Source: Balamuthia mandrillaris (Eukaryota; Discosea; Longamoebia; Balamuthiidae). Taken from it: a stretch of 64,000 bases of DNA. Below the pieces are notes generated by a model. It saw nothing but the letters and a program-made list of their open reading frames with translations, was not told the DNA's origin and ran no database searches. Both the position numbers and the translations under genes were made by a program. This document shows, in pieces, positions 11,501 to 21,079 of this stretch; positions within the stretch are counted from its first letter, which is position 1, and each line of letters begins with the position of its first letter. The stretch covers positions 1-64,000 of the forward strand of contig JAVKOQ010000117.1 of assembly GCA_031835245.1 (NCBI GenBank), written 5' to 3'.

Positions 11501-13132
11501 CATCTTGAGCTCCCACAACCAACTTTCCAATACGATGATAGTACTTATCCAAATATCGAAGTGCTATGGAAGAGGGAGCCTCGTCTTCCTCCGTCGTTCC
11601 TCTTTCATCGTTGTTATTAACAAGCGTCAACCGCATCTTCACTAACTCTCCCCAAAACTGCAAAACTTTGGTCAAAACATCAGACAGCATCTCTCGACAC
11701 TTGTCTTCATTACCAGTTGGTAAAGGAGTTGACAGAGATGACGATGAAGATGGAGACGATGATGAGGAAGAGGATGACGAAGAAGAAGAAGAAGAGTCGC
11801 AACAAAGCTCTAGTAACCCAGCTCGAACAACTAGCACATGCAACATGTTCAACGTCAACTTGATCATCTCGGCAGTGCCTCCATGTTGATCCTGAAATAC
11901 AGCATTCGCTGCTGCGACTTTAGAAGAAGAGGCAACCCCAGAAAGCTGCTGCATCAAAGAGGAAAACAAAGCAGAGGCAGAAGCAAAACAGATGCTGGAG
12001 AGAAAGGGCAGAAGTTCAAGGGCGATGTTATGAATGCGAAGAAAGCGAGTTTGGTGCGTTGGCGAGAGGTGCCGTTTGTGAGGCTTGAGACGAGCTGCCA
12101 TTCGTTTGATGACTAGGTGAAGAACGAGAAGGGCGCGTTGGAGAGGCGAGTGGCGATTGCGTTGGCATTGGTCTGGCTCGTTGCTGCTTTGGCTCTGAAT
12201 GAGCCCTAACAGCTTTGGAAAGAGATCAGGCCTTTTTTTTTGTTTTAATTTGGTTAGTGAAGAAACAAGAAGAAAAGGAAGAGGATGAACAAGAAGAAGA
12301 AGATAAACAAGAATAAGGACAAGGACAAGAAGAACAGCAAGAAGAGAGAAGAGGTGAGAAGAGGAGAGAAGAAGAAGAAGAAGAAGAAGAACAAGAAGAA
12401 CAAGAAGAAGAAGAAGAAGAACAAGAAGAAGAAGAAGAAGAAGAAGAACAAGAAGAAGAACACGAAGAAGAAGAACACGAAGAACAAGAACAAGAACAAG
12501 AAGACAAGCAAGAACAAGAACAACAATGGAGCATGAACAACATGATAACAACGAAGCAGAACAAAAAGACGAGGGGCTCAAGGGCTTTACCAATGAGTGG
12601 GAAAGTCGAGGTCCGCAATGTGGGCCAGAGCAAGCGCCAACTGCAGCGCTATCTTGTCGTTGCCCTCCGCCACCACCTGCAGCAACTGCTCTCTCACTTG
12701 ACTCTTTTCCTCTTCCGGGATGAACTGATCGCTTCTCTCCCACGCACAAGAAAGACGGGATGAGTCATGAGAGAACGATGAAGAGAAGAGAAGGGAAGAG
12801 AATGATTACGTGGAATACGAATAGAGTCCTCTTTTGGCTTCGTCCTCGTCGTCCTCATCGTCGTCGCTGTCGCTCTCCAGCGTGGAGGGGTCAAAGCCCC
12901 AACGACGGGTGACCACGCGCTTGAAGTAGGAGGCGGCCAGGAAACGCAGCGTCAGCTCCGCCTCGGCGTTGAGGGAGAGGCGCAGCAGCAAGGAGGCGAA
13001 GGAGGGGAGGGAGGTGGCGGCCACTTCCAGGTTTTTCAGGGCGGTGGAGCGGGCCACGTTGTCGCTTGGGTTGACGGAGTCTCGCAGGAGGGCCACCAGC
13101 GAGGCCGTAGCCGAGGCGTCGGTGCTCTCCAT
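8554..13132 (-). CDS. IPO11: Importin-beta family karyopherin, importin-11-like
   Basis: A nuclear import receptor of about 1174 aa in eight exons: complement of 12810-13132, 12591-12731, 11362-12231, 11037-11298, 10481-10871, 10213-10370, 9404-10114 and 8554-9222, which closes in frame. The N-terminus is an importin-N Ran-binding HEAT domain (residues 5-75: RSTALKNLEVAATSLPSFAS, FLAASYFKRVVTRRWG), followed by IPEEEKSQVREQLLQVV and DFPTHWPDLFPKLLG. The next part resembles importin-11 (LVLHLVIKRMAARL; DDTHFDAKLFQPFL). The C-terminal half is HEAT-like helices with poly-Ser insertions that explain the extra length over human importin-11 (about 975 aa). The exon 8 acceptor at 9223 is provisional because several in-frame AG sites exist. 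Karyopherin identity is firm; the importin-11 subtype is likely. Confidence 0.8.
12250..12530. repeat. Purine-rich (GAA/CAAGAA)n intronic repeat
   Basis: Intron 2 of the minus-strand importin gene carries about 280 bp of GAA, CAAGAA and GAGAAGA units on the + strand, which is CTT-rich on the sense strand. Confidence 0.95.
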
Positions 13133-13308
13133 CCTTCCTTCAAAACACTTTTTTTCCAGTGTTCTGTTTTTAATACAGATTCCGGGACGACATGGTGTTA
13201 AGATCTATATTGTCGACAGATTGCTGTGATCTAGACCTTTTATGGAAAATTTTCGTTGCGTTTTTGATTTTTGATTGGTGCTTTGAAAGTGAATGACGAA
13301 AGAAGCAC

Positions 13309-13353
<45 letters not shown>

Positions 13354-13545
13354 CAAGAGAGGGCAAGAGCGAGTCTTGCAACACCTTTGTGGTCCACCAG
13401 CAAAAAAAGCAAAGATGAGAAGAGCAACGAATAAAAAAAACCTTACTGTTCAAATTAAAAAAAAACCACCTATATATTTCTTATGCACTGGCTCAATACT
13501 TCTCAACGACTGTTCCTTCTCCACGACTTGTGTGTTTCAATTGCA
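13133..13545. promoter_or_regulatory. Importin promoter and 3' flank of ATP synthase gamma
   Basis: GTCGAC at 13212 is 80 bp upstream of the importin ATG. A GA dinucleotide run occupies about 13307-13350. An AT-rich stretch near 13440-13480 precedes the ATP synthase gamma stop codon. No other gene is seen. Confidence 0.35.
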
Positions 13546-15012
13546 TTAATCCTCCTTGACTCCATCCTCCAAAGCGGCAGCACCGGACACGATCTCCGTG
13601 AGCTCCGTTGTGATGATGGCCTGACGCTGTCCGTTGTACTGCAGCCTCAGCCTGCCCAACACGTCGGTGGCGTTGTTGGTGGCGCTGTCCATGCTGCTCA
13701 TACGAGCGCCCAGCTCGCTGGCCTGACTCTCCATGAAGGCCGAGTAGAGCAAGTTGGCGATGGAGAATTGGTAGTAGTCGGTGAGGACCTCCTCGCGGGT
13801 CAGGTCTTCAAAGTCCAGCTCCAAAAAGTTCTCCGGCGCGGCAAAGACAGCGGGACCGGGCAAGGTCCTTCGCTTGACGGTGGAGGAGAGCACGCTGTTG
13901 AAGCGATTGAAGAGGATGGTGATGCGGTCAAAGTCCTGGGCGGTGATCTGCTCAGCCAGCTGGGCAATGTCGGTGAAGGAGGTCTTCTTGTTGCCACCAA
14001 CGTCGGCGGCGACGCTGACGATATCGGAGCCAAACTCCCTCACCAAAGCGGCCTTGGCCTTCTCTCCCACGACAAAGAACTTGCAGTGCTTAGGGTCTTG
14101 GCGGAACATGCGAATGCCAGCCTTGACGACGGCGCTGTTGACGCTGCCACAGAGACCACGATCAGAGGTGACCGGTACGAGAAGGTGCGTGGAGCCGCCC
14201 TCGGGGAGGGGCTGGCCAAAGCCAGAGGGCACGTCCTCGCCCTGAGTGATCTCCTCGCCGGCCTCGTTAACCTTGTAGCGGGGGTACTGCTCCTCCAGCC
14301 AGCGCTGGCTGCTCTCGCCGTAGGGGCGGTGTTCGTTGAGCCGCTGTTGGGCTTTGGTGAGCTTGGCCGCGGCAATCATTTTCATGGAGGTGGTGATCTT
14401 CTTGATGCTGGAAATGGAGGCAATGCGGCCACGAACTTTGTGTGTATAAAAATAAAAAAGAGAAGAGTAACAGAGAGAGGTAATGAAAAAGGAGAGCGTG
14501 CGAAGGAATAAGAAAAGGTGAAAGAAGGTGTTGGTATAGGACACGAGTAAGTGAATGAGAAGAGCAAAAAAAAAAGAAGGGAGGGTAGCAGAGAGTAGAA
14601 GAGAAAGAGAAAAGGGCATGCAGAGAGAAGAAACAAAGAGGGAGGCGGAAAGAGAGACAGAAGAACGAAGCAGCAAAGGGGCGGGAGGAAAGAGAGGTGA
14701 AAACGTACGTTCTTTCAAACCACCGCCAGGGTAGTGGCGGACGCCCATGGGGCTCAACATAACCAGGTCATTGCTTTGGGGGAAAACAATGAATGACAGA
14801 GGAGAGAGAGAGAGAAAGAGAACGAAACAGGTCATGCAAACGATCAAACAAAAGAGAGAAGAAACAAGAGGTGAGCGGAGAGAAGCAGAGGGATTGGGTT
14901 ACTTGAGTTGACCGGAGAGAAGTGAGGAGCCCTGGATGGGGTGGGCCTTCCGGGAGGAGGCGCGGAGGAGAGAGGAGCTGCGGAGGGCGGTTGAGGAGGA
15001 AGAAGCCATCAT
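13546..15012 (-). CDS. ATP5F1C: Mitochondrial ATP synthase subunit gamma
   Basis: The central rotor stalk of F1-ATPase, 354 aa in three exons (complement of 14903-15012, 14709-14773 and 13546-14435). Residues 1-45 form a Ser/Arg/Leu-rich mitochondrial presequence with no acidic residues. The core starts with LKELRGRIASISSIKKITTS and MKMIAAAKL, the coiled-coil N-terminal helix typical of the family. It also has LVPVTSDRGLCGSVNS, the conserved gamma signature, and ends with the long C-terminal helix (MSSMDSATNNATDVLGRLRL, YNGQRQAIITTELTEIVSGA). The first of two adjacent ATGs (15012) was chosen. Coding sequence is GC-rich while the introns are GA-rich on the + strand. Confidence 0.97.
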
Positions 15013-15040
15013 TTTTAATCTGCTCGTGCGGGTTTTTTTT

Positions 15041-15083
<43 letters not shown>

Positions 15084-15248
15084 AAATCGAAAGAAAGAAA
15101 GAAAAAGGATCAGCGCTACTGCTGCTACCAAAAAAAAAGATCACTACCCAATCCATCACAGGACAAACCACATTTCAAAAAAAATACTAATAAAAGGGGG
15201 GAAAAACACGAACAAGAAAAAAAAAGGAGGGGAAAAAAAAACCAAACA

Positions 15249-15301
<53 letters not shown>

Positions 15302-15689
15302 AAATCGAAATCACCGCACCTTCGCCTCTTACTTTTTTTTTTGATTTTGTGGCCCTTTCTTTCCTCCTCTCTTTTATTTTTTTTTCTTCGGTGACCAAAA
15401 CAAATTGAAAACTCTTTTAAGATTTTCAACCAAAATGAAAATATAAACTCGCTGATGTCATCCTGTGTCGACGATAAACGCCGTTCATGGTGACCTCGAC
15501 GTCTTCAGCATTGCTGCACACGAAGGGCCTTAAAATGGAACGCCTTAATAAAATTCTCCGAGGAAATGCCCTATTTCCCCGGCCTCTACTTTTTTTTTTT
15601 GGTGCATTTCAAACGAAAAGAAAAGAAACAAACGCACTTCACGCCGCTTTGAAACGGAAAAGGTGTGTATGTTCCCCCCATTTCGATTT

Positions 15690-15735
<46 letters not shown>

Positions 15736-15924
15736 CTCTCTCTCCCCTCTCCCTCTCCCTCTCCCTCTCCCTCTCTCATCTCTTTCTTCATTGTGTATGC
15801 CCACTCTCTGCTCTCGCTCTCTCTCGCGCGCGCGCTCTCTCTCCTCGCTAAAGTGTGCACTCATCTTGCTACGCTTTTTTTTTTGTGCTCTACAAAAAAA
15901 TCGGTAGAGATTTTGATTTTAAAA
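15013..15924. promoter_or_regulatory. Divergent region between ATP synthase gamma and thiolase
   Basis: The 912 bp between two divergent metabolic genes contain GA runs at about 15043-15080 and 15252-15299, a GTCGAC element at 15467 next to a TGATGTCA sequence (about 15454), and a CT run at about 15691-15732 followed by CTCCC repeats. The GA-to-CT strand switch mirrors the switch in transcription direction. No gene is seen. Confidence 0.4.
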
Positions 15925-17906
15925 ATGCAGCAGAGACAAGCCGCACACCGATTGGCCGTTTTGGCTGACCATCTGTCCGCCGCTGGCGCTGCCTCCGGCC
16001 CTTCCCCCCTCGAGACCGGTTTCACTGCCGCCACCTCCCAAAAGTGCCCTGATGACATTGTGATCGTGAAGTACCGTTTTCTCCTCCTCCCTCTCTCACA
16101 TTTCTCTCTCCCTTCTCCTTTCTCTCTTCTCTCTCTCCTCCCTCTTTTGTCTTTCTAATCATTTTTACCCACTCCCTCTTCATCTCAAAACAATAAAAGG
16201 TCTGTTCGCACAGCCGTCGGCAAAGCTGGCCGCGGCTCCTTCAAGGACACCGCTCCCGACAACCTCCTCGCCCCTCTTCTCAAGCACGTCCTGGAGACCA
16301 CCCCCCAAGTCAAGCCCGAGCAGATCGGCGACGTGGTGGTCGGCATGGTGCTCCCCAAGGGAGGCCAAGGCGCCACTGAGGCCCGCATTGCCTGCCTCCT
16401 CGCTGGCATCCCTCAGGAGGTTCCCGTGACCACTGTCAACCGTCAGTGCTCCTCTGGCCTGCAGGCTATCGCCAACGTGGCTGCCGCCATCAAGGCCGGC
16501 TTCTATGAGATTGGCATTGCTGGTGGCGTGGAGTCCATGTCCATGAACAGCATGGGCTGGGATGGAGCCGTAAATCCCGAGGCCTTGAAGCATGACCTCG
16601 CCAAGAACTGTTATTTGCCTATGGGCATCGTATGTTTGCACTTTTTCTCTCTTTCGTCGTTCTCTCTCTCTCTCTCTCTCTCTTCTTTTGTTGCTCTCCT
16701 GTTTTAAAGTTACAATTCTCATTTTTCCATTTTTTTTGTGGTGTACAAAGACATCTGAGAATGTGGCAGCCAAATATGGCATCTCGAGGGAGAAGCAGGA
16801 TGCCATGGCCGCTGACTCCCACCGCAAGGCCGCCGAGGCCATCAAGAGCGGGCGATTCAAGGACGAGATCGTGCCCATCACCATCAACGTAGAGGACCCC
16901 AATACCAAGGAAGTCAAAACTATCACCGTCTCTCAAGGTATATTTCTTTCTTTATTGCACTTTCTTTGTTTTGTGTTTTCTTTTTCTTTTTTTCCCTTCT
17001 CTCTTTCTCTCTCTCTTTCAAAGATGAATTGAACGAATGAAAGATTCACATTCACAAAAACACATGATTATAACCAAATCATCGCTGCGTTCTTTCTGAT
17101 AACTTTTTTTCCTTGCTCTTTTTTTCTTGTTTTTATTCTTTCCATCCTTTTTCACTTTCTTTCTTTTCCTTCTATGTTTTATTTATTCGATATTTTCTTT
17201 GAACCAATTCAGACGAAGGCGTTCGTGAAGGCACCACCGCGGAGAAGCTGGCCAAGCTCCGCCCCGCCTTCAAGCCCGACGGCGGCTCCACCACCGCTGG
17301 CAATGCCAGCCAGCTCAGCGACGGCGCCGCCGTGGCCCTCCTCACCAAGCGCTCCACCGCTGAGCGGCTGGGCCTTCCCATCCTCGGCACGCTGCGCAGC
17401 TTCAGCGCTGTGGGCGTGGACCCCGCTGTGATGGGAATCGGACCGGCCGTGGCCATTCCCGATGCCGTCCGCCGGGCGGGCCTGAGGTTGGAGGACATCG
17501 ACGTCTATGAGATCAACGAGGCCTTTGCCTCGCAGGCCACCTACTGCGTGGAGAAGCTGGGCCTGCCCATGGAGAAGGTCAACCCGAACGGAGGAGCCAT
17601 TGCTTTGGGACATCCTTTGGTTTGCTTCTTTTCTTTCTTTCTTTCTTTCGCTTCCTCTTTGTGGTGTAGTTTTTTCTAACTTTTCTCTCTTTTTAAAAGG
17701 GATGCACTGGCGCCAGAATGACTGCCACTTTGCTTCACGAGTTGAAGCGCCGCAAAGCGTACGCTTCCCTCTCCTTTGTCTTTGTCTTTTTCATTTCTGA
17801 TTTTTTTCTTTTTTGATTACAAAACAACAACAGCCGTTATGGAGTGGTGTCGATGTGCATCGGAACTGGCATGGGCGCTGCTGCCGTCTACGAAGCTGAG
17901 CTCTAA
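15925..17906 (+). CDS. ACAA1: Peroxisomal 3-ketoacyl-CoA thiolase
   Basis: Last step of peroxisomal beta-oxidation, cleaving 3-ketoacyl-CoA with CoA. It is 433 aa in six exons (15925-16070, 16200-16629, 16751-16937, 17213-17619, 17700-17758, 17834-17906). The N-terminus carries a clear PTS2 signal, RLAVLADHL, fitting the R-L-x5-H-L pattern, so the protein should enter peroxisomes through PEX7. Catalytic motifs are present: the acylated Cys in [36 protein letters not shown], and the second Cys in [13 protein letters not shown]2 on thiolase implies a PEX7/PEX5 import route in this organism. Confidence 0.96.
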
Positions 17907-17964
17907 TAACCTATACAGTACAAGAAACAAAGATCACCTTTTTCGAATTTTGATTTGTAAATGT

Positions 17965-17984
17965 TCTCTCTTCTTTCTTTCTCC

Positions 17985-18083
<99 letters not shown>

Positions 18084-18372
18084 CTTCTTTCTTTCTCTTC
18101 TTTCTTTCTCTTCTTTCTTTCTTTCTGTCTTTCTCTTCTTTCTTTCTTTCTGTCTTTCTCTTCTTTCTTTCTTTCTTTCTTTCTCTTCTTTCTTTCTTTC
18201 TTTCTTTCTTTCTCTTCTTTCTTTCTTTCTGTCTTTCTGTCTTTCTTTCTCTTCTTTCTTTCTTTCTTTCTTTCTCTTCTTTCTTTCTTTCTTTCTTTCT
18301 TTCTGTCTTTCTGTCTTTCTTTCTCTTCTTTCTTTCTTTCTCTTCTTTCTTTCTCTTCTTTCTTTCTTTCTT
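17965..18372 (+). repeat. (TTTC)n microsatellite block
   Basis: About 400 bp of TTTC tetranucleotides, pure from about 17990 to 18080, then interrupted by TCTTC and TGTC variants in a higher-order pattern. It lies immediately 3' of the thiolase gene and upstream of the F-box/CPW gene. The variant blocks repeat, which suggests unequal exchange or slippage of longer units. Confidence 0.98.
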
Positions 18373-18570
18373 TATTTTGAAATACCCTCCCCATCATTGA
18401 TTTCGATTCATTTTGCCAAGAGGCCACGTTCCCACTTGTAAAAGCAACGAAACCGATAGATCGCTGTCGCGCGTTGGAGGGAGAGGGAGAGGGAGAGGGG
18501 AGGGAGAAGAAGAAGATAAAACAGGGGATTGAAAGGTTTTTTAAAAGAGACAATTGAAAAAAAAAAAGAA

Positions 18571-20964
18571 ATGACGGACATACACCTCTCCTCCTCCGCA
18601 ACTGCAACCGCCACAACCCCCACAAAGCCCAAGCCATGGAAGGTCACCGGAGAAGAACGTCATTGCAACCCATCGCCCTCCTCTCCGCCGTTCTTCGAGT
18701 CCTCTGTTGTTGTTGCTCAAACCGACCACTCGGAGGAAGAGGAGTGTTTGTTTTTGTGGCTGCCCGACGAGCTGCTGTGCTACCTCTTGGGGATGCTTCC
18801 CAAGAGCCACGTGGCCGCGGCGGCAAGGACCTGCCGCAGGTGGTATGCCTGCAGCCCTCCTCACCTTCGACAGAGGCTCTCCCTGGAGTGGGCTGGTAGC
18901 TCTCGCGCTACCATGCGGTGGGCACGCCTTCATAACCCAGGCCTAACCCGGGACTCGACTAAAATATGCACCGCAGCCGCTGCGAGTGGCAACTTGGACC
19001 TGTTGCAACGGGCCAGAGATAATGGATATAGCTGGGACCAGGCGACGTGTGCTGCAGCAGCGCGGAACGGCTATTTGGAGGCGTTGAGGTGGGCCAGAGA
19101 GAACGGATGCCCTTGGAACATCAAGGCTTGTACTGCAGCTGCGGCGCATGGGCATTTGGAGGTGTTGCAGTGGCTCAGAAAGAAGAGATGCCCTTGGGAC
19201 AAAGAGGTTTTAGTTGCAGCTGCAACAAATGGCCATTTGGAGGTGTTGAAGTGGGCCAGAAAGAACGGGTGTCCTGGGAGTCGGAAGGCTTGTGCTGCAG
19301 CTGCACAACACGGCCATTTGGAGGTGTTGAAGTGGGCCAGAAGAAAGGAGAAATACTTGGATGAAGAGACATGCGCTGCTGCTGCAACAAACGGGCGGTT
19401 GGGGGTATTGAAGTGGCTCAGAAAGAATGGATGCCCTTGGGACTGGAACACTTGCGCCAGGGCCGCACTACATGGCCATCTGGCGGTGTTGAAGTGGGCC
19501 AGAGAGAGCGGATGTCCTTGGAATGAATGGACCTGCGCTGCAGCTGCAACGAATGGCCATTTGGAGGTGTTGAAGTGGGCCAGGGCGAATGGCTGCCCTT
19601 GGAATGTTGGTACTTGCAGGGCAGCTGTTAAAAATGGCCATTCGGAGGTGTTGCGGTGGGCCAGAGAGAACGAGTGTCATGGGGAATGTGAAGGAAAAGC
19701 ACCGAGCTGGGCCAACTTTGTTCGTGTCCCCTGGAACGAACAGAGCGGCTTGAATGAAGAGACGACGTGTGCTGCAGCCGCAGCAAGTGGGCAGTTGGAG
19801 GTGTTGAGGTGGCTCAAAGAGAGAAAATACAGGTGGGATGCACGGACTTGTGCTGCTGCAGCGTGGAACGGCCATTTGGAGGTGTTGAAGTGGGCCAGGG
19901 CGAATGGCTGCCCTTGGAACCAAGGGGTTTGTGTCGGTGCTGCACAGAATGGCCACTTGGAGGTGCTGAAGTGGGCCAGAGCGAACAGGTGCCCTTGGGA
20001 GCGGAAGACTACTTGCACGGCGGCCGCGCAACATGGCCACTTGGAGGTGCTGAAGTGGGCCAGAGCGAACAGGTGCCTTTGGGACAATGAGCTTTGTACT
20101 GTAGCAGCGCGGAACGGCCATTTGGGAGTGCTGAAGTGGGCCAGAGAGAATGGATGTCCTTGGAACGAAGAGACTTGTGCCGCAGCAGCAACGAATGGCC
20201 ATTTGGAGGTGTTGCAGTGGGCCAGGGAGAATGGCTGCCCTTGGGACGAGGAGACCAGCGAGGCAGCTGCCATGAACAGACATCCAGCCGTGTTGAAGTG
20301 GGCCAAGGAGAACGGATGCCCTGCGGACGAACGCTATTGGGTGTACTGCGCTGCGATGAGGGACGATTGGCCAATGGTGAGGTGGTTGATAGAGAATGGA
20401 TGTCCTTGGATACCGCAAGTTTGCGCCGCTGCCGCCATGAAGGGTGACCTTGACGTGCTGCAATGGGCCAGAGAGAACGGCTGCCCTTGGAGCAAAGACA
20501 CTTGTTGTGCTGCTGCAGAGGGCGGGCATTTGGAGGTGCTGCAGTGGGCCAGAGCCAACGGATGCCCTTGGGATAGGTGGACTTGCAAGTCAGCAGCGAT
20601 GAATGGCGAGTTGGAGGTGTTGCAGTGGGCCAGAGAGAATGGATGTCCCTGGGACAAAGAAACCTGTTGTGCTGCTGCAGAGAATGGATATTTGGGGGTG
20701 TTGCAATGGGCCAGAGAGAATGGATGTCCTTGGAACAAGAGGGTTTGCAAGTCCGCAGCAATGAACGGCTATAAGGGGGTGCTGCGGTGGGCCAGAGAGA
20801 ATGGATGCCCTTGGACCAAAGCGGTCTGTTCCGTGGCCGCAAAGAATGGTTATTTGAAAATCTTGAAGTGGGCCAGAGAGAATGGATGCCCTTGGGACGA
20901 GACAACCCGCAAATTAGCTGCAAAGTACGGGTATGTAGAAAGTGGTCAAGTGGGCAACGAATAA
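18571..20964 (+). CDS. F-box protein with 23+ CPW ankyrin-like repeats
   Basis: An intronless 797 aa protein. An F-box lies at residues ~63-95 (LPDELLCYLLGMLPKSHVAA, then RTCRRWYACS). It is followed by at least 23 tandem 27-residue repeats with consensus GHLEVLKWARENGCPWDEET then CAAAATN. This CPW variant of the ankyrin fold is abundant in free-living amoebae, oomycetes and amoeba-infecting giant viruses such as pandoraviruses. The N-terminal F-box suggests a substrate adaptor for SCF ubiquitin ligases; targets are unknown. The last repeat is disrupted by an apparent one-base insertion near 20940 (see findings). The first in-frame ATG is 18571. A paralogue lies at 59070. Confidence 0.85.
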   Translation: MTDIHLSSSATATATTPTKPKPWKVTGEERHCNPSPSSPPFFESSVVVAQTDHSEEEECLFLWLPDELLCYLLGMLPKSHVAAAARTCRRWYACSPPHLRQRLSLEWAGSSRATMRWARLHNPGLTRDSTKICTAAAASGNLDLLQRARDNGYSWDQATCAAAARNGYLEALRWARENGCPWNIKACTAAAAHGHLEVLQWLRKKRCPWDKEVLVAAATNGHLEVLKWARKNGCPGSRKACAAAAQHGHLEVLKWARRKEKYLDEETCAAAATNGRLGVLKWLRKNGCPWDWNTCARAALHGHLAVLKWARESGCPWNEWTCAAAATNGHLEVLKWARANGCPWNVGTCRAAVKNGHSEVLRWARENECHGECEGKAPSWANFVRVPWNEQSGLNEETTCAAAAASGQLEVLRWLKERKYRWDARTCAAAAWNGHLEVLKWARANGCPWNQGVCVGAAQNGHLEVLKWARANRCPWERKTTCTAAAQHGHLEVLKWARANRCLWDNELCTVAARNGHLGVLKWARENGCPWNEETCAAAATNGHLEVLQWARENGCPWDEETSEAAAMNRHPAVLKWAKENGCPADERYWVYCAAMRDDWPMVRWLIENGCPWIPQVCAAAAMKGDLDVLQWARENGCPWSKDTCCAAAEGGHLEVLQWARANGCPWDRWTCKSAAMNGELEVLQWARENGCPWDKETCCAAAENGYLGVLQWARENGCPWNKRVCKSAAMNGYKGVLRWARENGCPWTKAVCSVAAKNGYLKILKWARENGCPWDETTRKLAAKYGYVESGQVGNE

Positions 20965-21079
20965 GCCGACAAAGGAGAGCGAGAGAGCGAGAGAGCGAGA
21001 GAAGCGAGTGGGCAACGAACAACTGTAACAAAAACAAACAAACAAAAAAAAAGAAGAAAAAGAAAAACAAAACTTGCCT

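Noticed and set aside
13483-14511. Long plus-strand ORF (342 aa) opposite ATP synthase gamma
   Set aside because: It is the antisense shadow of a GC-rich, strongly conserved coding exon and has no family resemblance.
17776-18637. Long Ser/Phe/Leu and Lys/Glu-rich ORFs over the (TTTC)n block
   Set aside because: Translations of a microsatellite without start context or non-repeat sequence.
19468-21070. Long minus-strand ORFs opposite the F-box/CPW gene
   Set aside because: They are periodic only because the sense-strand repeats are periodic; the encoded sequence matches no family.
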